The translations under genes were made by a program, and so were the position numbers. From an uncultured Desulfobacterium sp. (GTDB taxonomy: Bacteria > Desulfobacterota > Desulfobacteria > Desulfobacterales > Desulfobacteraceae), in contig CAKZLA010000593.1 in the NCBI GenBank assembly GCA_937124525.1, positions 1 through 6,873 on the forward strand: a DNA stretch of 6,873 bases. Reading direction: 5' to 3'. Below, piece by piece: positions 6,628 to 6,873 of the stretch. Each line of letters opens with the position of its first letter. Positions within the stretch are counted from its first letter, which is position 1. The notes beneath the pieces are model-generated. The model was not told the DNA's origin, made no database searches, and saw nothing but the letters and a program-made list of their open reading frames with translations.

Positions 6628-6738
6628 AATTATAGTGCCGGTCATATGACTTGATACCAAAATTCAACATTAAAATCATATAAAACAATGAGTTATGATT
6701 TAAAAACAGTATCAGGTCATGTGGCAGGAACTATAGTT
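6628..6738. repeat. Long imperfect inverted repeat in the thiY leader (MITE-like or structured RNA)
   Basis: Two 30-nt arms, 6628-6657 and 6709-6738, are complementary across a 51-nt interior. Aligned base by base, 24 pairs are Watson-Crick, four (at 6630, 6642, 6645, 6651) are T opposite G, and two (6637 and 6640) do not match. The interior has its own 8-bp stem, AAATCATA at 6673-6680 with TATGATTT at 6694-6701. The left arm ends 3 nt before the thiY ribosome binding site. It may be a small non-autonomous mobile element, a structured 5' leader, or a plus-strand RNA. No transposase and no clear target duplication beyond a possible TA are seen. Confidence 0.6.
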
Positions 6739-6750
6739 TAAAATTTTTTC

Positions 6751-6780
6751 TATATAACGGACATGGCCTGCCGGACACAA
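6751..6780 (-). promoter_or_regulatory. Possible promoter of the thiY-thiM-thiD operon
   Basis: On the minus strand TTGTGT (6780-6775) and TATATA (6756-6751) are 18 nt apart. If used, the transcript would start near 6744 and carry a leader of about 130 nt containing the inverted repeat 6628-6738. The -35 match is weak (three positions). This is one possible reading and not a firm call. Confidence 0.25.
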
Positions 6781-6816
6781 CGAATATTGAAAATGATATC
6801 ATGCCGCCCCCCCGAG

Positions 6817-6873
6817 GGGCAATGGGCCCGGCCCGGAACCGTAGACGGCCCAATTGGCCGGTTCCTATTGCCC
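6817..6873. repeat. GC-rich multi-stem self-complementary element at window end
   Basis: Successive complementary blocks nest inside one another: GGGCAAT 6817-6823 with ATTGCCC 6867-6873, GGAACCG 6835-6841 with CGGTTCC 6859-6865, and GGCC 6847-6850 with GGCC 6856-6859 at the centre (its last base is shared with the second stem). The left side has an extra GGGCCCGGCCC block (6824-6834) that could fold on itself. It differs sharply in composition from the AT-rich thiY leader beside it. The element touches the window edge, so its true extent is unknown. It could be a terminator hairpin of a gene beyond the edge, a REP-like repeat, or a structured RNA. Confidence 0.5.

Noticed and set aside
6629..6634. 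Perfect TATAAT (minus strand) as the thiY promoter
   Set aside because: A start about 7 nt downstream would leave the ribosome binding site (6621-6625) cut off or at the very 5' end, and no -35 box occurs at 16-18 nt.
6640..6730. TPP riboswitch in the thiY leader
   Set aside because: Only a partial ACCTGATAC string is present on the minus strand; the CTGAGA element and the following conserved stem of the THI box are not found.
1..6873. CRISPR array, tRNA, rRNA or insertion sequence
   Set aside because: No regularly spaced repeats, no tRNA-like or rRNA-like segments and no transposase-like frames were seen.

Overview
The window looks like a piece of a mid-GC, Gram-negative chromosome. The thiamine genes, the decayed branched-chain amino acid transport genes and the protein styles are compatible with a sulfate-reducing Desulfobacterota (Desulfobacteraceae-like) bacterium. 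That placement is an impression from sequence style and was not tested by a search. The window divides into a left accessory and decayed half (1 to about 3480) and a right, intact metabolic half (about 3490 to 6620).

Left half. A minus-strand AAA/DUF4143 ATPase runs off the left edge (1-821), with a small palindrome just upstream of its start. Positions 1021-2071 hold a row of plus-strand gene remnants in the order expected of a branched-chain amino acid transport operon: an N-terminal piece of the periplasmic binding protein (livK-like, start codon ATA instead of ATG, one frameshift), the middle and later part of the LivG ATPase, two tiny pieces of the LivF ATPase, and the two ends of a peptide deformylase (def). 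The permease genes livH and livM are gone. Each remnant keeps a recognisable protein segment but switches reading frame at the deletion joints. Next comes a compact minus-strand brnT-brnA type II toxin-antitoxin operon (2109-2598). It is followed by a perfect 26-bp inverted repeat (2771-2834) directly in front of a plus-strand gene for a Fic-family protein cut off before its catalytic motif (2844-3482).

Right half. A MaoC-like hot-dog hydratase gene (3492-3986, plus) faces a three-gene minus-strand thiamine salvage operon transcribed as thiY (NMT1-like pyrimidine-precursor binding protein), thiM (hydroxyethylthiazole kinase) and thiD (HMP/HMP-P kinase). Together these would capture a pyrimidine precursor outside the membrane, phosphorylate the thiazole alcohol, and phosphorylate HMP to HMP-PP. 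The coupling enzyme ThiE and the membrane parts ThiX/ThiZ are not in the window. No TPP riboswitch is visible upstream. Instead the thiY leader holds a long imperfect inverted repeat (6628-6738) with a nested inner stem. A second, GC-rich, highly self-complementary segment lies at the window end (6817-6873).

The best candidates for something undescribed are the 111-nt inverted repeat next to the thiY ribosome binding site, the perfect palindrome paired with a catalytically headless Fic protein that keeps its DNA-binding domain, and the orderly serial-deletion remains of the liv-def locus.
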